Source: Adiantum capillus-veneris
Taxonomy: Eukaryota > Streptophyta > Polypodiopsida > Polypodiales > Pteridaceae
DNA: 64,000 nt
Assembly: GCA_014529385.2 (NCBI GenBank)
Contig: CM043962.1
Location: 49,692,098-49,756,097, forward strand
Reading direction: 5' to 3'
Made by a program: the position numbers and the translations under genes. The notes beneath the pieces were generated by a model. That model did no database searches. It was not told where the DNA came from and saw only the letters and a program-made list of their open reading frames with translations. Shown here one piece after another: positions 24,301-34,982 of this stretch. Position 1 is the first letter of the stretch, and each line of letters opens with the position of its first letter.

Positions 24301-24304
24301 ACAT

Positions 24305-24540
24305 CAGTCTTTGTGTCTATGGTCATATGTCTCTGAGGCTCAGATATCACGGGTAGACTCCTACATAACTCTATGTCTCTAGGATGGTCAATGAAAGCCT
24401 AACTAGAGCTAATGCTAGGGTCTCTGTGTTTATGGTCATATGTCTCTGAAGCTCAAATATCACGGGTAGACTCCTACATAACTCTATGTCTCTAGGATGG
24501 TCAATGAAAGTCTGACTATTGCTAGTGCTAGGGTCTACGT
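24305..24540. repeat. Tandem duplication, two ~115-bp units
   Basis: Two consecutive units share 'tatggtcatatgtctctga', 'cacgggtagactcctacata' and 'tctctaggatggtcaatgaa'. Just downstream a short inverted repeat, 'gagggctcatactcatagg' / 'cctatgagtatgagccctc' (about 24549-24585), forms a hairpin with almost no loop. Confidence 0.8.
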
Positions 24541-26216
24541 GTGCTAGGAGGGCTCATACTCATAGGCCTATGAGTATGAGCCCTCTTAGCATGTCTACGT
24601 GTGCGTCTAGCTTGAGGGCACACTTGCTGTTGTGGAGGTACCGACCTCTCTATGGGTCATCTTGTCTCTAAACAACACGCTCGTGGAGGTCTCGCACTAG
24701 GATATGATCGTGTATGTGCTGGATGTGCTACCACTCGTGGCCTAGGAACCCAAACCTATCTCTATCCCTCAAAGTAATCTTGTGCCTCTAGTGGCTGTCT
24801 GATGTGAGCCAACCATGTGAAAGTCGATCATCGGTCATATGGCTCTCGACAAACACGATCATGTCATCATCACAAGGCAAAGATCTGGCATGTATCTCGA
24901 TACGAGGAACGAGTACCTGTCTGGTCATCTTGGAAGCTGTACGTGGAGAGCTACGTGCCTGGTCTATCGTGGATTGCTCCTCGGTGGCACTACTCGTCGA
25001 CGCGGAACCTCTCTCAAGAGAAGGCTCTACACATGGTTGGGATGCCTATGTACGTGGTTTCAGAACAATCCTAGCAAGAGGTCTTGCATCCCTATGTCTG
25101 GTGTCAATAGAGGTCACTCTAGTCCGTGTACGTCCAAGTATCTGTGGTGTGACCTCTATCTCAGTGATGTCTCTCACATGGTCTCTAGGAATCGGATCTA
25201 GCAATCTACGGATCGTGGATGGTCTCCGCTCAATCAAGTGATATGATCATGACTCGACACTTGTAGATAGCACTATGGCGACACCTACCTGGGGTCGCTA
25301 CTCTCTCGATGGCTCACTGGCTATGACATCGCTATGCAAGCTAGAAGTGTGGGGTAAGGATGATGTCGGCTTGGTGTCCTCTCTTGTAGAGGGATCTATT
25401 CTTGTATATGGCTCTAGCTCAACAGCAATCTCCAAGGTCCACTATGAGGTCAACAGATCTAAACAATGATGCTCAATGGCAGCTAAGAACTAGAGAATGG
25501 TCTCATCTGTGTCTAGGCCAGGGTCGCTCAAACTGTGACTCTGTGAGGTCCTTCTCTGCGTATTGAAAGTTGCAAGGACAAGGGAGGCAGGTGGTGTAGA
25601 CTCCCTAACAATATGCTCACTTGGCTCTAGTCTCGAGGACCCTACTTGTGGCAGGATAATATGTGTTGGAGGTATCTCTCGTGGCACACTCCTCGATGGC
25701 TCTTGTTTAGGCTAGACCTTTAGGCGGATTAAGTCTTTAAAACATGTGTGAACCTTCCCTTATTGTGGTGACTTTTGATATTTTTAAAGGTGAAAAGCTT
25801 TTTTCGCTTTATATACGTAATGAAGATCATTCACTCAGATATGATATAGTCATGGTAGATTTTCTGTGTAACAACTATGGCGATTTCCTGAATGAAGATG
25901 CAGTTTTGTCATATTGTTTTGTATTTTCAGTTCAATTTTGTTTTTTGTTATTTTCTATCATCTGAATGCCATATTTACAGAGTGTTGTTTAGGGGAAAGA
26001 GAGCTATTCGTTTCATGAGAAGTTAAATGAAGAAATGGAATGTGTTCATTTATTAAGTCATAGTCAAAATGTCTAAAGTTGTGATGGAAAGCTGTTTGGT
26101 TTGGTATCATTATACTTTTCCGATCATGATGTTTATGAAAGGTGTTCATGGTCAAGTTTACTTTCTTCTATAAGAAGGACAGGTGCCAAGATGTTTCCAA
26201 GCAGCAGCTATGGTGG
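24541..26216. other. Decayed region without a supported gene
   Basis: Overlapping frames on both strands at 24804-25241 and on the minus strand at 25490-25687 show no known domain. The Arg/Ser/Leu-rich composition suggests old, low-complexity non-coding DNA rather than protein. The last ~470 bases (25744-26216) lie directly left of the Tat-type element and may belong to the element it inserted into. Confidence 0.45.
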
Positions 26217-27051
26217 TGATGGGGGCTTTTCACAAGCCAAGCTCCCATACCCCTCTCCTCTCGTCCCCACCCCATGAAAAACCCTCTCTTAGGGAGGGAG
26301 TGATAAAAGGCATTGGAAAAAGTAAGAAAAAAATAAAGTATGATTATGTAAATATATAAGAAAGGTAAAATAGGCCACCTCATGCCTGCGGGGTAGCCCA
26401 TCCCCACCTTGCCTCCTTTTTTCTTCACTGTTGCCCCGCCGTGTGTCCCTTTTCCTCTCCTCCACTCAAAAGGTCAACCCCCTCTCTCTTTCCCTTGTCC
26501 TTTCTCCTTTCTCTCTCCCCTCAAGCTACCCCACCTCTCACCAATAATGCATTATAACTCACCAATAATGCACCCTAACTCACATGCAACTTACCCTATC
26601 TTCCAAAATAGTATACCCCACCCCCTCTTTCTCTCTCCTATCATATCCCATGACCCAAATACCCCCCCCTCTCTCTAAAGGGCGCCATGTCTCTTGTATT
26701 GTAGCTAAATAACTGCCCCCACACTCACACACACTCAGTTTCACTAAGAAAAGTGCCTACAGACCCATCCCCACCCGGTGGTTACCTGATTTTTCTTATG
26801 TTCACACACATCTGCACACAGATTCACCTCTGAACACACTCCCCTCTCTCCCCTCTTGTAATTACTTTATTCTCCATGTCACCTCTCACTTTTTTTCATC
26901 CACCCATCTCTCTCTCTTAGTCTCTCTCTCATGAGACTGCTGTTTTGGCACATATACACACAGCCAGACAAGTGGGGTCCACAGTCACATGGCCTATGTA
27001 GATAATGATTTCTTCATTTCTAAATTCTAGAATTTCTCCCCCTTCCTCCCC

Positions 27052-27060
27052 TATATAAAG
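27052..27060 (+). promoter_or_regulatory. TATA box of the LTR promoter (TATATAAAG)
   Basis: The sequence 'ccctatataaagaggggtc' is followed within ~35 bases by an A/C-rich start region. The identical box is kept in the 3' LTR at about 34253-34261. Transcription of the element should begin shortly downstream. Confidence 0.7.
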
Positions 27061-27371
27061 AGGGGTCACCATCACACTAAATACACACACACACCATCAC
27101 CAAAGAGTACACTATGCACTGTGTGTGCCTAGTGCACACACACACACCCACACCATCACCATCACCATCACCGCAATCACCATGCTCGTCTTAAGCATGA
27201 ACTCTACACCCTTGGGCTATGGAAGATGAAGGGAAAATAAATGAAGGATGATGGCCGTAACCCTCGTGCGAGTCTTCGCCATCAACTCCCACCTATCCGC
27301 CATGTGCTCTACCACGCTCTCCCTTCTCATTCCCCTACCCTATGCTCCCCATTTCATCGCCTTATTCTCTA

Positions 27372-27377
27372 AATAAA
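27372..27377 (+). terminator. Polyadenylation signal AATAAA in the LTR
   Basis: About 310 bases downstream of the TATA box, repeated in the 3' LTR at 34569-34574. The distance would define an R region of a few hundred bases, reasonable for a plant LTR of this size. Confidence 0.5.
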
Positions 27378-27542
27378 GCTTGAGGTTTTGTGAGTATGTT
27401 TTCTTGCAATGTTTTGCCCATGTGAGGTGTGCGGAATCGCCACCTAGTCTTGTGTTTGGAGTGAGTTTGTGTATGTGTGAAGGGTGTGCGGATTCGCCAT
27501 CCTTTTGTGGTGCCTAATTACTAAGCCGCTATACCCCCTCCC

Positions 27543-27589
<47 letters not shown>

Positions 27590-27801
27590 TGATCTCATTC
27601 CCTTTCCTTTTCATCATTGCTCCCAAGCATCCATCTCTCTTGGATGAAAAATTTGTTATGGTGGTGTGTTGTTTGCGTCCTAGCCGCTGAAGCTAGGTGG
27701 TGCCCCTGTTTGCTTTACCATGACAGGCTCGAGGCGCGCCATTTAGTCCCCGGTGTTTTAGAGGCCGTCGGGGTTCGGGGTTCGCTTTGCTCCCGTCATT
27801 T

Positions 27802-27820
27802 GGTGCCCCCACTGAGGATC
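27802..27820 (+). other. Primer-binding site-like sequence, TGGTGCCCCCACTGAGGAT
   Basis: Starts three bases after the 5' LTR's terminal CA. The related sequence after the LTR at 19270-20421 supports it. I could not name the tRNA primer from the sequence alone. Confidence 0.65.
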
Positions 27821-27871
27821 TTTTCATGAAACCCTTCAGTTTACAAGACTGAAACCCCTAAACTATTGTGA

Positions 27872-28573
27872 ATGGATGAATGGCTAGCAGGATTTGCTAA
27901 TTGGATGACAGAAGAAGAAGATCTCCAAGCACAACTAGACGAACTCCGCATCTCCATCGAAGCTCGAGTGCCAGGCGTAACGGTAATCGATTTGCAGTGG
28001 GAGAGTCAACCAACACGCCAAACCCAGTGGATATACATAGGCCAAGTGCCAAGAAGAATAAGGAGAAGGTCGAAACCATGTCCGCAAGCTACAACCAACC
28101 CACAATAACAAAATGGAAGGAGCTCTACACAATAGAGAATCAACACTATTGTACTTTGAGAATCGGGTAACTCAAGTCACCGAGGTAATTATCACAGTCA
28201 GTTTTCAAGTCGCACCTGATACTGCAGCACAGATAACGGAATCATTGGCTCACACTCTCACTAGAGAAACTAGGGATCTACTGAGTTTGTTTCAGGAAAG
28301 AAAACCACCCTCTCCCACAAGCTTGGACAGTGACTAAGCACCTCTAAGCTTCACATGAATCAGTACAACCTACCTCAAGACAGATCACACATACCAACAC
28401 GTGTACGCTCAATCAAGGTAATACTGGATTTGAAGGCTCACTACCAGCACGTCATTGACACCATGCTGGGTGGGGAGCGATTTTTTGAGGTTCTGGAATC
28501 AGATCAACCATTTGTCCTACCTTTGGTACAAGGCAATGTACCGTTTGAAGTTTTAATCTATGTCCTAGTATAA
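27872..28573 (+). other. Leader with short frames upstream of gag
   Basis: Short plus-strand frames at 27872-28108, 28113-28337 and 28355-28573 are in the right place to be a pre-gag ORF. They carry acidic or amphipathic stretches but no known domain, and they are separated by stops. They may be one decayed ORF. Confidence 0.35.
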
Positions 28574-28626
28574 GAGGGTATACATGCCTCCTTGTAAAGA
28601 AGAAAAAAACATTTGCAAGTTAAGCA

Positions 28627-29166
28627 GTGTGTCTTTCTAGCTCTATCTCAGTAATCATGGCAAGTGTAGCATTTCCAACATTTAAAGGAAAGAAGGGGGA
28701 GGATTTGGTAACAGACTTCCTAGATGACTTGGAAGTAGCATGTGTAGTGAGCAACAAAGATACGGATGAATCCCGGGTTAGAATCTTTAAGCATCTCATG
28801 AAGCTAGAAGCTAGATCATGGTACAATGCACTTCCACAAGCAACCAAGGATGACTGGGAACCCTTAAAAACCGCTTTTAAGAGGCGCTTTGGGGGAGGTA
28901 CCACTTCAGAAAAGTTGTGGGACAAGTTGAGAGACTTGAAGCAGGAGGTTCTTTTAGAATATGCCACCTATGAGTCCAAATTTGTGGATTTGTGGGAACG
29001 GTGGGTTGAGTCACTGGCAAGGGGGGAAGCTGCACCCGATTTCCTAAAAAAAGATCGGTTCACGCATGGCTTATGGCCGCTTCTCAAGGAGAAGGTGAAA
29101 GGTAGATTCCCGGATACGTACGAGTTAGCCGTTGAGATTGCTCGCCTTAAGGACAAGAAGCTGTGA
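28627..29166 (+). CDS. Gag capsid-like protein of the Tat-type element
   Basis: A 179-codon frame with the retrotransposon gag (capsid) pattern: an N-terminal PTFKGKKGEDLVTDFLDDLE, then KLEARSWYNALP, then WEPLKTAFKRRFGG and LRDLKQEVLLEYATYESKF. The first likely Met is ten residues in (ATG at 28657, MASVAFPTF). It ends at a TGA, directly followed in the same frame by the zinc-knuckle segment, so the stop is probably a mutation that splits gag. Gag would form the cytoplasmic virus-like particle. Confidence 0.88.
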   Translation: MCLSSSISVIMASVAFPTFKGKKGEDLVTDFLDDLEVACVVSNKDTDESRVRIFKHLMKLEARSWYNALPQATKDDWEPLKTAFKRRFGGGTTSEKLWDKLRDLKQEVLLEYATYESKFVDLWERWVESLARGEAAPDFLKKDRFTHGLWPLLKEKVKGRFPDTYELAVEIARLKDKKL

Positions 29167-29487
29167 ATGAAAGCCAAAGAAACCGAGTCAACAGAAGCAG
29201 GAACATCGTGTCGACCAGCAACTACGACAACCACCATACCACCACCACCGGCTCTTGGGGTAAGAGATAACCAACAAGATATGTTGGCCCATATTACTCA
29301 CCAACTGCAGAATTTGTCTGTCCACTTAATACAGCAAGGGAGGAGTCAAGAAAGAGATCAAGACCCTGGAAGAGCACGACGACAAAACAGGGAGTATCAT
29401 TGCTACAACTGCGGAGAAGACGGTCACGGTATGCACTAGTGTCCCAAACCACGACAAAACTATAATAGAGGAGGTAGGAGGAACCAA
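29167..29487 (+). pseudogene. Gag C-terminus with CCHC zinc knuckle, stop inside the motif
   Basis: Continues gag after the TGA. It has a Q/R-rich basic stretch and then HCYNCGEDGHGMH followed by TAG and CPKPR. The C-X2-C-X4-H spacing is correct, and the fourth ligand lies just beyond the stop. The knuckle binds element RNA in active relatives. Confidence 0.85.
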
Positions 29488-30702
29488 TTGTCACCCCCTA
29501 GAGAAAGAACACCCCCACCCCGAGCACCAACCCCACCAACACAAATTCTATGTCCACCCCAGACACCACTACAAGCATCCATTCCACCTCTTCCACCAGC
29601 CCCACCACCTGATCGGCCTGTAAACATCATAAGGCTAGAAGAGAAAGGAAAAGCCGTAGTAGTGGATCCACCCAGAGCAAAGGAGAGGGACAAGGGTAAG
29701 GAGAAGGTAACCTTTTTAGAACCACTTGAAGCCATGACTGTGAAAAGAGCTAGGAGGGAGAAAGCTACACAATCAGATGATGAGAGAAGCATGAGAGGAG
29801 AAACTAGCAAGAGGCCATCTAGGCCACGACGGAAATTGGGCATCACCGACTTCCAGCTAGCGGAAAGTTCTAAGCCCTATGATCTAACATTGGATGTGGC
29901 AGAGCAAGGATCGAAGATTTCATGGCCACAACTGCTACATCTTGTACCTAAAGTAAGGCGACAATGGTCTAAAATGGTAAGTACAAGACGCTCCAAAACA
30001 AAGGTAGCCGGAGCAATTTCGGGATGCAACATGGATGACATCCTTCCAATTGTCGACGTAAACATAAAAGGAAAGAGGGTTGGAAACACCTACATTGATG
30101 GAGTTGCACAAATCTGTGTAATGAGCGAAGCTATGATGCTTCGATTAGGGCTCAAGGTTGACAGGCCTTCTCCATGCAAGGCAAAGATGGCAAACAACGC
30201 AAAAGTAAAGTGTGTGGGTGTGGTAAGTGCCGTGAAAATCAAAGCTTTCAACACTGAGGTAGAGGTAGATGTTTTTGTAATGCCTACTAAGGGGGAGGGC
30301 TATCCACTAATTTTGGGAAGGCCATGGTTGATGGCCATGAAGGCAAAACACGACTGGGGTACTGGCCTTCTACGCATGACCGGTAAGAAAGGGGAGACAA
30401 TCTACTACGACATGAGGATTGGCAAGCAGAAGCAAATGAATCTGGAAACATCGGTAGATGAAACCACTAGCGAATCTTCCAGTTCTGAGGAGGAGACCAC
30501 ATCCACCGACGAAATTGACAGTTCCATTGATGTGATGGGTATCATTATGAAGGATCCACAAAGGGTAAGCACAACTGGTGATCCATCACCAAAAGGGCAA
30601 CCCAATGAAGAGGAGAGCAAATCACCTGGCCTAGGAGGAAGTAGGTTGAAGGGTATGTTGTCTACGGAATTAACACTTGAGGAGAAAGATAGTTTTTTGT
30701 AA
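29488..30702 (+). CDS. Protease-region polyprotein of the Tat-type element
   Basis: An open frame of 404 codons. Residues 1-60 are Pro-rich, followed by a charged linker. Residues about 185-310 form the retropepsin region: ILPIVDVNIKGKRV, then TYIDGVAQICVMSE, AKMANNAKVKCVGVV, and YPLILGRPWLMAMKAKHDW. The active-site position reads D-G-V in place of D-T/S/N-G, so the catalytic triad looks altered. The flap-proximal 'LILGRPWL' is well conserved. The C-terminal ~90 residues are acidic and Ser-rich. It ends in TAA, and pol continues in the frame starting at the next codon. Confidence 0.85.
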   Translation: MSPPRERTPPPRAPTPPTQILCPPQTPLQASIPPLPPAPPPDRPVNIIRLEEKGKAVVVDPPRAKERDKGKEKVTFLEPLEAMTVKRARREKATQSDDERSMRGETSKRPSRPRRKLGITDFQLAESSKPYDLTLDVAEQGSKISWPQLLHLVPKVRRQWSKMVSTRRSKTKVAGAISGCNMDDILPIVDVNIKGKRVGNTYIDGVAQICVMSEAMMLRLGLKVDRPSPCKAKMANNAKVKCVGVVSAVKIKAFNTEVEVDVFVMPTKGEGYPLILGRPWLMAMKAKHDWGTGLLRMTGKKGETIYYDMRIGKQKQMNLETSVDETTSESSSSEEETTSTDEIDSSIDVMGIIMKDPQRVSTTGDPSPKGQPNEEESKSPGLGGSRLKGMLSTELTLEEKDSFL

Positions 30703-31551
30703 ATGTTGATGGGATTTCCTAACCTGTTCATTGACAACTATGAAAGAATCAGAGGCATTACAGTAGTGGAACATCATATTAAGCTGAAGGAAGGGGTAAA
30801 ACCAGCTGTGCAAAAGCTAGGACGACTGGGGGTCATACAAGAAAAGGCACTCTTGGCCGAGAGCCCAGGTGGGCAATTAAATGTGGATAAATGTCACATT
30901 GGGGAGAGTAAAGTCATTCTACTAGGCCATGAAATTTCAGCAAAAGGTATCAACGCCGACCCAAGTAAGGTGTCCGCACTCATAGCCCTACCTTCACCAA
31001 CGACCGCACGTCAACTGGTCTCTTTTCTACAGAAGGTGAGGTACTTAAGTAGATTCATACATCTACTATCACAACTTGTTCTACCACTGCAACAACTCAC
31101 TCAAAGATCAACTTTCACTTGGGACGAGGAAAGCGAACATCACTACAACAAGGTAAAGGAGGTCTTAGCCACTCTGCCAACTATCTCACCACCTAAGTGG
31201 GATGAAAAATTCTATGTCACCTCAAGTGTTGGTGATGACTCATTGGGGGCTGTGCTACTCCAAAAGGATACGACGGCATCTTTCATGAGGCCAATCTACT
31301 TCTCTAGTCGAATGATGACAGCAGGAGAGAAAGGTTTCACCCATGTGGAACACTTAGTCCTAGCTCTTAGATTTGCAACTACAAAGTTTAGGTCATATTT
31401 GCTGCCTAAGCAATTTGTGATTCTAACCACGGATGAAATATTTCCCTATGTTGTACAACACATGGATGTGTCTACTAGAATTACTAAATGGCTAGTTCGT
31501 CTGCAAGAGTTTGACTACACGGTACAGGTAGAAGTTTGGGGGGACTCATGA
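30703..31551 (+). pseudogene. Reverse transcriptase (core deleted) and first RNase H
   Basis: The first 45 residues match the RT entry (ERIRGITVVEHHIKLKEGVKPAVQKLGRLG). The sequence then jumps to the end of RT (LNVDKCHIGESKVILLGHEIS). The fingers and palm, with the YxDD centre, about 150 residues, are missing. The thumb/tether (VSFLQKVRYLSRFIHLLSQL...FTWDEESEHHYNKVKEVL) and a gypsy RNase H follow (SSVGDDSLGAVLLQ, YFSSRMMTAGEKGFTHVEHLVLAL). The frame itself is open, so the deletion was in-frame. DNA synthesis from this copy is impossible without another source of RT. Confidence 0.9.
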
Positions 31552-31603
31552 CCTACCAAGTCTTTGAAAGGAAGGAGAAGTCCGATTACCTCCAGTACCA
31601 CCG

Positions 31604-32356
31604 ATGGTAGAAGGAGCATACTCTCTCTACTTTGATGGAGCCTACAAGCGAGCGTCCGACAAAGCAACTGCAGGCATAGTGGTTTTTGATGACAAAGGGA
31701 CAAAGGTATTTTCGTTGGGCCAATTGTTAGATTCACATTCTAACAATGAAGCTGAGTATGAAGCACTAACCAAGGGTCTACAATGGTGCGTCTCGCAAGG
31801 TGTACAACGCCTTAATGTATTTGGGGATGCTCTACTTCTGGTAAGGCAAGTAAATGGAGCATGGACATGCAAGAATCCTAGTTTAAGGACTCACTTAAGT
31901 GGTGTAAAAACCTTGTTGGGTAAGTTTGAAGAAGTTCAAATACACCATATCCCAAGGGCTCAAAACCAAGAAGCAGATGCCCTAGCAAGTGAAAGACTAC
32001 AGGAAGTGGTGGTTGGAGCAATAAAACTAAAGCTCCCTCTATTTCAAGGAAGTGATGCCTTGCCTGACATCATGCATTTTTTGAAAACAGGGGAATGCCC
32101 ATCAGATTTAACAAAGGGACAGAAGCAATGGCTGACGCGGAAGGCCACAAGGTATCGACTCATCAATGACGGTTTGTACTGTAAGGGTAAGGACCAAATA
32201 CTCAGGAAGGTCCCTCTCTCTCAGGAAATCACGGGAGTAATTGCTAGTTGTCACGACGGGGTTTGTGGTGGTCACTTTGCCCTAGACATAACAAGTAGGA
32301 AAATCTTGCAGGCAGGCTTCATATGGCCTAGCCTCAACCGTGATGTACACCACTAG
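31604..32356 (+). CDS. Second (archaeal-type) RNase H and integrase zinc finger
   Basis: Residues about 3-125 form a second RNase HI fold. Motifs are YSLYFDGAYKRASDKATAGI, then NNEAEYEALTKGL, VFGDALLLVRQVNG, and HHIPRAQNQEADALA, giving the D-E-D-D catalytic set. A linker follows, then the H2C2 finger HDGVCGGHFALDITSRKI up to a stop at the finger's histidine pair. A second RNase H between RT/RNase H and integrase defines the Tat/Ogre group. The start is uncertain because the frame is normally part of pol. Confidence 0.9.
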   Translation: MVEGAYSLYFDGAYKRASDKATAGIVVFDDKGTKVFSLGQLLDSHSNNEAEYEALTKGLQWCVSQGVQRLNVFGDALLLVRQVNGAWTCKNPSLRTHLSGVKTLLGKFEEVQIHHIPRAQNQEADALASERLQEVVVGAIKLKLPLFQGSDALPDIMHFLKTGECPSDLTKGQKQWLTRKATRYRLINDGLYCKGKDQILRKVPLSQEITGVIASCHDGVCGGHFALDITSRKILQAGFIWPSLNRDVHH

Positions 32357-33397
32357 TGTAAAACGTGTAAGTTGTGTCAAAAGGCCGGCACTAGGTCACT
32401 TATGCCTGAACCACAGACACCTATTCTCTCATATGGCCCATTTGAAAAATGGGGTATCGATGCCATTGGGCCATTACCTAGGGCCAACTCATGAAAATTC
32501 TACATTATCATGGGGGTCGACTACATGACTAGATGGGCAGAGGCTACAGCCACCACTAGAATCACAGTGGTAGAGGTAGCTAAAGTTATCTACGAGCACA
32601 TATGTTGTAGGTTTGGCACACCTTTAGAGATCATCTCTGATAGAGGGCCAGGTTTCAGAGCAGACTTGGTAGGAGACTTAATGCAGAAATTGGGCATTAC
32701 AAGGAGGCACTCTTCACCATATTACCCTCAATGTAATGGCCTAGTTGAAAAGGTAAATGGAATGGTTTCTAAAATTATTACCAAGCAGGTAAACAATCAT
32801 CCTGGAGACTGGGATAAGTATCTACTACCATCTTTATGGGCCTACAGAACTTCATTTCGTACATCCTTGGGATTCACACCGTATCATCTAGTATTTGGTA
32901 AGGAAGCAATCTTGCCCATTGAAGTCCAACTACAAAGTCTCAGAGTAATGGCAAGCCAGCTTCAACAGCCCAACATGCATTTGAGAGATCACATCATCAA
33001 GTTGGAAAGACTGCAGCTGGACAGAGAAGAAGCAATAAATTATTATGCAGCACAAGCAAATCATAGACGGCTTAGCTTTAACGAGCATCTCCGGAAAAAA
33101 CAATTGAAGAAAGGAATGTTGGTGCTCCGCTACGACAATCGCTTTGACACGCGCAAGGATAAGAAACTCCTACTCCGATAGGAAGGTCCTTTCATCTTCA
33201 GGAAAAAGTATGCCAATGGAAGCTACCAGCTTATGGAGGCTGATGGAAAACTTCATAAAACCAGGGTAAATGGTTGGCGACTTAAACCTTATTTTCTTCG
33301 ATTTGACCAGGCTCCACCAATTGACATTCCAGATGAGGACACACCATCAGCCGCAACCTCCGACGATAATGATCAAATAGATGAGCTAGAGACATGA
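32357..33397 (+). pseudogene. Integrase of the Tat-type element, three stops
   Basis: After the stop in the zinc finger, the sequence encodes CKTCKLCQKAG and the start of the core (PFEKWGIDAIGPL), a stop near 32492, then GVDYMTRWAEATATT, IISDRGPGFRADL, SPYYPQCNGLVEKVNG (catalytic D, D, E) and SLWAYRTSFRTSLGFTPYHLVFGKEAILPIE. After a TAG at 33179 the same frame runs to 33397 with EGPFIFRKKYANGSYQLMEADG and VNGWRLKPYF, the usual C-terminal domain. No chromodomain is seen. Only point stops break it, consistent with recent insertion. Confidence 0.92.
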
Positions 33398-33409
33398 ATG
33401 CCTCTAGCC

Positions 33410-33421
33410 AAAAGGGGAGGG
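33410..33421 (+). other. Polypurine tract (AAAAGGGGAGGG)
   Basis: It lies four bases upstream of the 3' LTR start at 33426. This is the second-strand primer site. Confidence 0.85.
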
Positions 33422-33425
33422 CTAA

Positions 33426-34738
33426 TGATGGGGGCTTTTCACAAGCCAAGCTCCCATACCCCTCTCCTCTCGTCCCCACCCCATGAAAAACCCCCTCGTA
33501 GGGAGGGAGTGATAAAAGGCATTGGAAAAAGTAAGAAAAAAATAAAGTATGATTATGTAAATATATAAGAAAGGTAAAATAGGCCACCTCATGCCTGCGG
33601 GGTAGCCCATCCCCACCTTGCCTCCTTTTTTCTTCACTGTTGCCCCACCGTGTGCCCCTTTTCCTCTCCTCCACTCAAAAGGTCAACCCCCTCTCTCTTT
33701 CCCTTGCCCTTTTTCCTTTCTCTCTCCCCTCAAGCTACCCCACCTCTCACCAATAATGCATTATAACTCACCAATAATGCACCCTAACTCACATGCAACT
33801 TACCCTATCTTCCAAAATAGTATACCCCACCCCCTCTTTCTCTCTCCTATCATATCCCATGACCCAAATACCCCCCTCTCTCTCTAAAGGGAGCCATGTC
33901 TCTTGTCTTGTAGCTAAATAACCTCCCCCACACTCACACACACTCAGTTTCACTAAAAAAAGTGCCCACAGACCCATCCCCACCCGGTGGTTACCTGATT
34001 TTTCTTATGTTCACACACTTCTGCACACAGATTCACCTTTGAACACACTCCCCTCTTGTAATTACTTTATTCTCCATGTCACCTCTCACTTTTTTTCATC
34101 CACCCATCTCTCTCTCTTAGTCTCTCTCTCATGAGACTGCTGTTCTAGCACATATACACACAGCTAGACAAGTGGGGCCCACAGTCACATGGCCTATGTA
34201 GATAATGATTTCTTCATTTCTAAATTCTAGAATTTCTCCCCCCTCCTCCCCTATATAAAGAGAGGTCACCATCACACTAAATACACACACACCATCACCA
34301 AAGAGTACACTATGCACTGTGTGTGCCTAGTGCACACACACACACCCACACCATCACCATCACCATCACCGCAATCACCATGCTCGTCTTAAGCATGACC
34401 TCTACACCCTTGGGCTATGGAAGATGAAGGGAAACTAAATGAAGGATGATGGCCGTAACCCTCGTGCGAGTCTTCGGCATCAACTCCCACCTATCCGCCA
34501 TGTGCTCTACCACGCTCTCCCTTCTCATTCCCTACCCTATGCTCCCCATTTCATCGCCTTATTCTCTAAATAAAGCTTGAGGTTTTGTGAGTATGTTTTC
34601 TTGCAATGTTTTGCCCATGTGAGGTGTGCGGAATCGCCACCTAGTCTTGTGTTTGGAGTGAGTTTGTGTATGTGTGAAGGGTGTGCGGATTCGCCATCCT
34701 TTTGTGGTGCCTAATTACTAAGCCGCTATACCCCCCCG

Positions 34739-34773
<35 letters not shown>

Positions 34774-34982
34774 TGATCTCATTCCCTTTCCTCTTCATCA
34801 TTACTCCCAAGCATCCATCTCTCTTGGATGAAAACTTTGTTATGGTGGTGTGTTGTTTGCGTCCTAGCCGCTGAAGCTAGGTGGTGCCTCTGTTTGCTTT
34901 ACCATGACAGGCTCGAGGCGCTCCATTCGGTCCCCGGTGTTTTAGAGGCCGCCCGGGTTCAGGGTTTGCTTTGCTCCCGTCA
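33426..34982 (+). repeat. 3' LTR of the Tat-type element
   Basis: 1557 bases, colinear with the 5' LTR. Differences are scattered substitutions plus shorter (CT)n (34742-34772) and small indels. It retains the TATA box near 34253 and AATAAA at 34569. Confidence 0.93.

Larger units (their letters stand above)
26217..27798 (+). repeat. 5' LTR of the Tat-type element
   Basis: 1582 bases, TG...CA. It contains a pyrimidine-rich first half, a TATA box, a polyadenylation signal, a (CT)n run at 27547-27588, and blocks of ACACAC and CACCAT repeats around 27080-27180. The open frames in it, on both strands, are duplicated in the 3' LTR and are not genes. Confidence 0.93.
26217..34982 (+). mobile_element. 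Tat-type Ty3/gypsy retrotransposon, structurally complete but coding-defective
   Basis: The element is bounded by two ~1.57-kb direct LTRs (26217-27798 and 33426-34982, about 98% identical by eye), both starting TGATGGGGG and ending CCCGTCA. A PBS follows the first LTR and a polypurine tract precedes the second. The bases GTGG lie directly outside both ends (26213-26216 and 34983-34986) and may be the target-site duplication. Internal order is gag, CCHC knuckle, protease, RT/RNase H, second RNase H, integrase. The second RNase H before the integrase is the hallmark of the Tat/Ogre group. The RT catalytic centre is deleted and there are several stops, so mobility would need helper proteins. 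Confidence 0.93.

Noticed and set aside
24549-24585. Short perfect hairpin considered as a terminator or attachment site
   Set aside because: No gene ends next to it and no mobile junction is visible; it is probably incidental in a region with local duplications.
24804-25241. Three overlapping plus frames of 85-145 codons and a minus frame
   Set aside because: No domain, all frames equally open, low-complexity composition; none can be preferred.
26409-26678. Pro/His-rich frame starting MPPFFFTVAPP, also at 33618-33887
   Set aside because: It lies in the pyrimidine-rich part of both LTRs of the Tat-type element, so it is an LTR frame.
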